17,752 nucleotides of DNA from Verrucomicrobiota bacterium (GTDB lineage: Bacteria; Verrucomicrobiota; Verrucomicrobiia; Limisphaerales; JACRJZ01). Location: positions 1-17,752 of the forward strand of contig JAKLEJ010000019.1 in the NCBI GenBank assembly GCA_022711695.1, written 5' to 3'. The notes under the pieces are model-generated. The model saw nothing but the letters and a program-made list of their open reading frames with translations. It was not told the origin of the DNA and ran no database searches. A program made the translations under genes and the position numbers. Positions 15,012 to 17,752 of the stretch are shown here, one piece after another. Every line of letters begins with the position of its first letter. Position 1 is the first letter of the stretch.

Positions 15012-16433
15012 ATGAATCGACGTTCTTTTCTTGCCCGTGCCGCCGCGGCTTCGGGCGCACTCTCCGTTCCCTGGCTTGTGCCGTCCTCGGTTTTCGGGGC
15101 GGCTGGCCGGCCTGCCCCCAGCGGCCGCCTGAACGTGGGCCTGATTGGGCGCGGCCTGATGGGCCGCGGTCACTTGCACTGGCTGGCGGGCAATCCCGCC
15201 CTGCAGGTGCTGGGCGTCTGCGATGTGGATCGCTCGCGTTGCGAGGAGGGCAAGCGCCTGGTCGAGCAGTCCTACGCCGCGGATGCCGCCCGCGCCGGCT
15301 ATCGCGGCTGCGCGGCCTACAACGACTATCGGCAGCTTCTGGCCCGGGCCGACCTGGATGCGGTGGTCATCGCCACCCCGGACCATTGGCACACCCTGCA
15401 GAGCATCGACGCCGCCATGGCGGGCAAGGATGTCTATTGCGAAAAACCGATCTCGCTGACCCTGCGCGAGGGGCGCCGCCTGGTGGAAACCGTGCGCCGC
15501 TACGGACGGGTCTTCCAGACCGGCACCCAGTACCGGTCCATCCCGACCATCCGCCAGGTCTGCGAGTTCGTTCGCCGCGGCGGGCTGGGCAAGGTCAAGT
15601 CCGTCTTCAGCATCTGGAGCAACCTGGGCTCGTTTATCGGGGGTGAACGTTTCAAGCCATACGCGCAGGCGATGAACCTGGCCAAGACCGCGGGGGCGAT
15701 GACTCCGTTGGTCTTTCCCTTGCCGGAGACGCCCGTGCCCGAGGGCCTGGACTGGGACCTGTGGGTGGGACCGGCGGCGTGGCATCCCTACAACCCCACC
15801 TATCACATCAACCCCGCCCCGGGGGTGGTGCCCTGGTCGTTCTGCGAGGATTTCGGCGCCGCCTCCGTCACCTGGCACCAGTCCCACAGCGCGGACGTCA
15901 TTCAATACGCGCTGGGCATGGAAACCAGCGGCCCCGTCGAGATCATCCATCCCTCCTCCGGGACCTATCCCACCCTCACCTGCCGCTACGCCAGCGGGAC
16001 CCTTCTGCATTTCGTCGAACACTACGGCCTGGTGAAGAGCCTCTACCATGCGCTCCCGGCCTCCGCGCGCCTCGAGGGCCTCTTCGGCGGCGTCTTCGTG
16101 GGCGAGCGCGGCTGGGTGACTTCCAACTCCATCGGCGGGCCCGTCGAGGCGGCGCCCGAGAGCCTGTTCCAGGAGATGGACCTCAAGACGCGCGAGGTGA
16201 ACATCGGCGCCAACAACCACCACGCCAACTGGCTCGAGTGCATCCGCACCCGCGCCCGGCCCAGCTCGCACGAGGAGATCGGCCACCGCTCCGCCTCGCT
16301 CGGCCATCTCGTGCTGTTGTCGTTCAAGCTGCAGCGCTCGCTGAAGTGGGATCCCGTTCGCGAGGAGTTCATCGGCGACGACGAAGCCAACCGCCTGCGC
16401 GCCCGCGCCCTCCGCGAACCCTGGCAAATGTAG
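15012..16433 (+). CDS. Tat-exported Gfo/Idh/MocA-family oxidoreductase
   Basis: A 473-residue NAD(P)-dependent oxidoreductase of the kind that acts on sugars, inositols or glycosides. MNRRSFLARAAAASGALSVP (1-20) is a twin-arginine signal, meaning the folded, cofactor-loaded protein is exported. The nucleotide-binding fold follows: LNVGLIGRGLMGRGHLHWLA (40-59, GxGxxG at 46-51), the acidic end of strand two in VLGVCDVDRSR (66-76), ATPDHWH (121-127) and VYCEKPISL (141-149, with the EKP motif). The C-terminal domain has SVTWHQSHSADVIQYALGM (285-303), where His292 and Asp295 fit the catalytic H..D pattern, and NNHHANWLECIRTRARPSSH (401-420), which is typical of Planctomycetota and Verrucomicrobiota members. 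Unlike the ThuA partner, all main motifs are present, so activity is expected. No Shine-Dalgarno is visible 23 bases after the ThuA stop. The substrate is not decided. Confidence 0.93.
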   Translation: MNRRSFLARAAAASGALSVPWLVPSSVFGAAGRPAPSGRLNVGLIGRGLMGRGHLHWLAGNPALQVLGVCDVDRSRCEEGKRLVEQSYAADAARAGYRGCAAYNDYRQLLARADLDAVVIATPDHWHTLQSIDAAMAGKDVYCEKPISLTLREGRRLVETVRRYGRVFQTGTQYRSIPTIRQVCEFVRRGGLGKVKSVFSIWSNLGSFIGGERFKPYAQAMNLAKTAGAMTPLVFPLPETPVPEGLDWDLWVGPAAWHPYNPTYHINPAPGVVPWSFCEDFGAASVTWHQSHSADVIQYALGMETSGPVEIIHPSSGTYPTLTCRYASGTLLHFVEHYGLVKSLYHALPASARLEGLFGGVFVGERGWVTSNSIGGPVEAAPESLFQEMDLKTREVNIGANNHHANWLECIRTRARPSSHEEIGHRSASLGHLVLLSFKLQRSLKWDPVREEFIGDDEANRLRARALREPWQM

Positions 16434-16823
16434 CGCTGAGTCCGCGGCTAACCTCACCGGGGCCAAGCGGCGGCGACAGCCATTGCAGGAGACGCAGTCG
16501 GCTGACGGCACGAGATCGGCGCGCAGAGGACTGCACGCCCTGCCTCAAGCGCAGATTCGCCTCCGCCGGCCCGCGGGCGGCCGCTCCACCTATGAGCCCC
16601 CGCCGGGCGTGGTCTGGTTCGGTTAGAATGTCCCGATTAGCATGGCTTTTTTTGTCGCAACTTCCCAACTTTCGGCGCAGAATCACACGACTCTGTCATG
16701 AGCGCCGCTATCATAGTGCAAGGTCGTGTCCTTCGCCTGGGCCTGGCTCGCAGGCATTCCCGGCGTATTTTAGCCCCACGGTTGCGCACCACTGGCCGCC
16801 CGGATGGGCCTTGATTCTCCTTG
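16434..16823 (+). other. 390-base intergenic region before the helicase gene
   Basis: No coding sequence is convincing here. The first 180 bases are GC-rich and include the palindrome GCCCGCGGGC. From about 16620 the sequence becomes clearly richer in A+T, with a run of seven T at 16647-16653, TATCAT at 16709-16714 and TATTTT at 16766-16771. I expect the promoter of the helicase-led operon in this part, but no -35/-10 pair has proper spacing. The composition change marks a likely module boundary. Confidence 0.4.
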
Positions 16824-17752
16824 ATGAGCACCCCCTACCACGCCAAGTACTTTGCCTACGAGCTGACCAAACGCTGCCCTTCAGACAGCCTGGAAAAGCT
16901 CGCCGGCGCCTTGGCGGACGCGCAGGTGGACCTCAACCCGCACCAGATTGACGCGGCCCTGTTTGCCTTCAACTCTCCTCTCTCCAAAGGCGCTCTCCTT
17001 GCCGACGAGGTCGGCCTTGGCAAGACCATCGAGGCCGGGTTGGTGCTGTCCCAGCGCTGGGCTGAGCGGAAGCGCCGCATTTTGGTCATCACCCCCTCGA
17101 ATCTCCGCAAACAATGGTACCAGGAACTCACGGACAAGTTCTTTCTGCCCTGCCGTATTCTCGAATCCAAGTCCTACAATGCCGCCATTCGCCAGGGGAA
17201 ATTCAAGCCCTTCGAGGGCAAGGATATCGTCATCTGCTCCTACCAGTTTGCGCGCGCCAAAGCCGGTGACGTCAATGGCATGCCGTGGGACTTGGTGGTC
17301 ATTGACGAAGCCCACCGCCTCCGCAATGTCTATAAGCCCTCCAACGTCATCGCCAACACCCTCAAGCTGGCGCTCGGCAAGACGCCCAAGCTGCTGCTCA
17401 CCGCTACCCCGCTGCAAAACTCGCTGCTGGAGTTGTTTGGCTTGGTCAGCTTTATCGACGAGCACACCTTTGGCGACCTCAAGAGTTTCCGCGAGCAATT
17501 CACCAGCCTGACTCAAGACCAGGTCTTCGCCACCCTCAAGTCACGGCTCAGGCCGGTTTGCCACCGGACCCTTCGCCGCCAAGTCCTGCCATATATTAAG
17601 TACACCAGCCGCCACCCCCTGGTGCAGCCGTTCACGCCGGAAGAGGGCGAAGACCGCCTCTACAACCTCGTTTCCGAGTATCTCCGGCGCGACAATCTCC
17701 AGGCCCTGCCCGCCAGCCAGCGGTCGCTGATGACGCTGGTCTTGCGCAAACT
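16824..17752 (+). CDS. SNF2-type DEAD/DEAH helicase, N-terminal part
   Basis: The first 309 residues of a superfamily 2 helicase, cut by the window end. MSTPYHAKYFAYELTKRCPS (1-20) opens the protein. DLNPHQIDAALFAF (36-49) precedes the ATP-binding motif LLADEVGLGKTIEAGL (58-73), then LVITPSNLRKQW (87-98), DLVVIDEAHRLRN (156-168, DEAH box) and LLLTATPLQNSLLELFGLVS (190-209). The ADEVGLGKT sequence and motif order are those of SNF2/RapA-like ATPases that move along double-stranded DNA; the second RecA lobe lies beyond the window. From recall, proteins with this start are often next to a methyltransferase, a DUF4391 gene and a restriction-type subunit in defence islands. That context is outside the window and is inference. 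The codons are less GC-rich than in the genes to the left. The ATG at 16824 is the only plausible start; no Shine-Dalgarno is clear. Confidence 0.9.
   Translation, partial: MSTPYHAKYFAYELTKRCPSDSLEKLAGALADAQVDLNPHQIDAALFAFNSPLSKGALLADEVGLGKTIEAGLVLSQRWAERKRRILVITPSNLRKQWYQELTDKFFLPCRILESKSYNAAIRQGKFKPFEGKDIVICSYQFARAKAGDVNGMPWDLVVIDEAHRLRNVYKPSNVIANTLKLALGKTPKLLLTATPLQNSLLELFGLVSFIDEHTFGDLKSFREQFTSLTQDQVFATLKSRLRPVCHRTLRRQVLPYIKYTSRHPLVQPFTPEEGEDRLYNLVSEYLRRDNLQALPASQRSLMTLVLRK

Overview
The window is about 17.7 kb of GC-rich bacterial DNA carrying 12 protein-coding genes and one gene remnant. The first gene is cut at its 5' end and the last at its 3' end. I see no tRNA, rRNA, CRISPR array or transposase. 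The gene content suggests Verrucomicrobiota, with Planctomycetota a less likely second choice. Reasons: many secreted glycosidase-like proteins, Tat-exported Gfo/Idh/MocA and ThuA proteins, PQQ-type propellers, an SSS symporter with the FFASGRSVPWWLAGLSM motif, and an intergenic WEGExPxEP-coding repeat. This assignment comes from recalled family patterns, not a search.

Layout. (1) 1-1079: C-terminal part of a CzcA/CusA-type RND efflux pump. (2) 1165-2640: secreted protein with a laminin-G-like half and a GH12-like half. (3) 2708-3659: small accessory patch with an ORF6N-domain remnant and an intact RHH antitoxin/PIN toxin pair, followed by three consecutive stem-loops up to a small TPR gene (3864-4187). 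(4) 4286-7223: divergent pair, a GH144-type glucoamylase-like enzyme (minus) and a GH43/GH130-like five-bladed propeller (plus). (5) 7537-9743 (minus): SSS symporter and Smr-domain protein, convergent with the propeller gene and separated from it by hairpins. (6) 10083-13215: divergent pair, a PQQ-type propeller protein (minus) and a GH28-like right-handed beta-helix protein (plus). (7) 13306-16433: likely operon of a ThuA protein with an isomerase-like tail and a Gfo/Idh/MocA oxidoreductase. (8) 16824-end: SNF2-type helicase, the probable first gene of a module that continues outside the window.

Together regions 2 and 4-7 look like extracytoplasmic carbohydrate processing: exported glycosidases or binding proteins, exported oxidoreductase and ThuA proteins that may alter released sugars, and a sodium-coupled transporter for uptake. 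No regulator, SusC/D pair or intracellular kinase is visible, so the substrate cannot be named. Several secreted proteins seem to lack residues that active members of their families need. These substitutions, the structured region at 3679-3816 and the helicase at the right edge are the points most worth checking.

Most starts lack a clear Shine-Dalgarno sequence. I chose starts mainly from signal peptides, domain boundaries and gene spacing.
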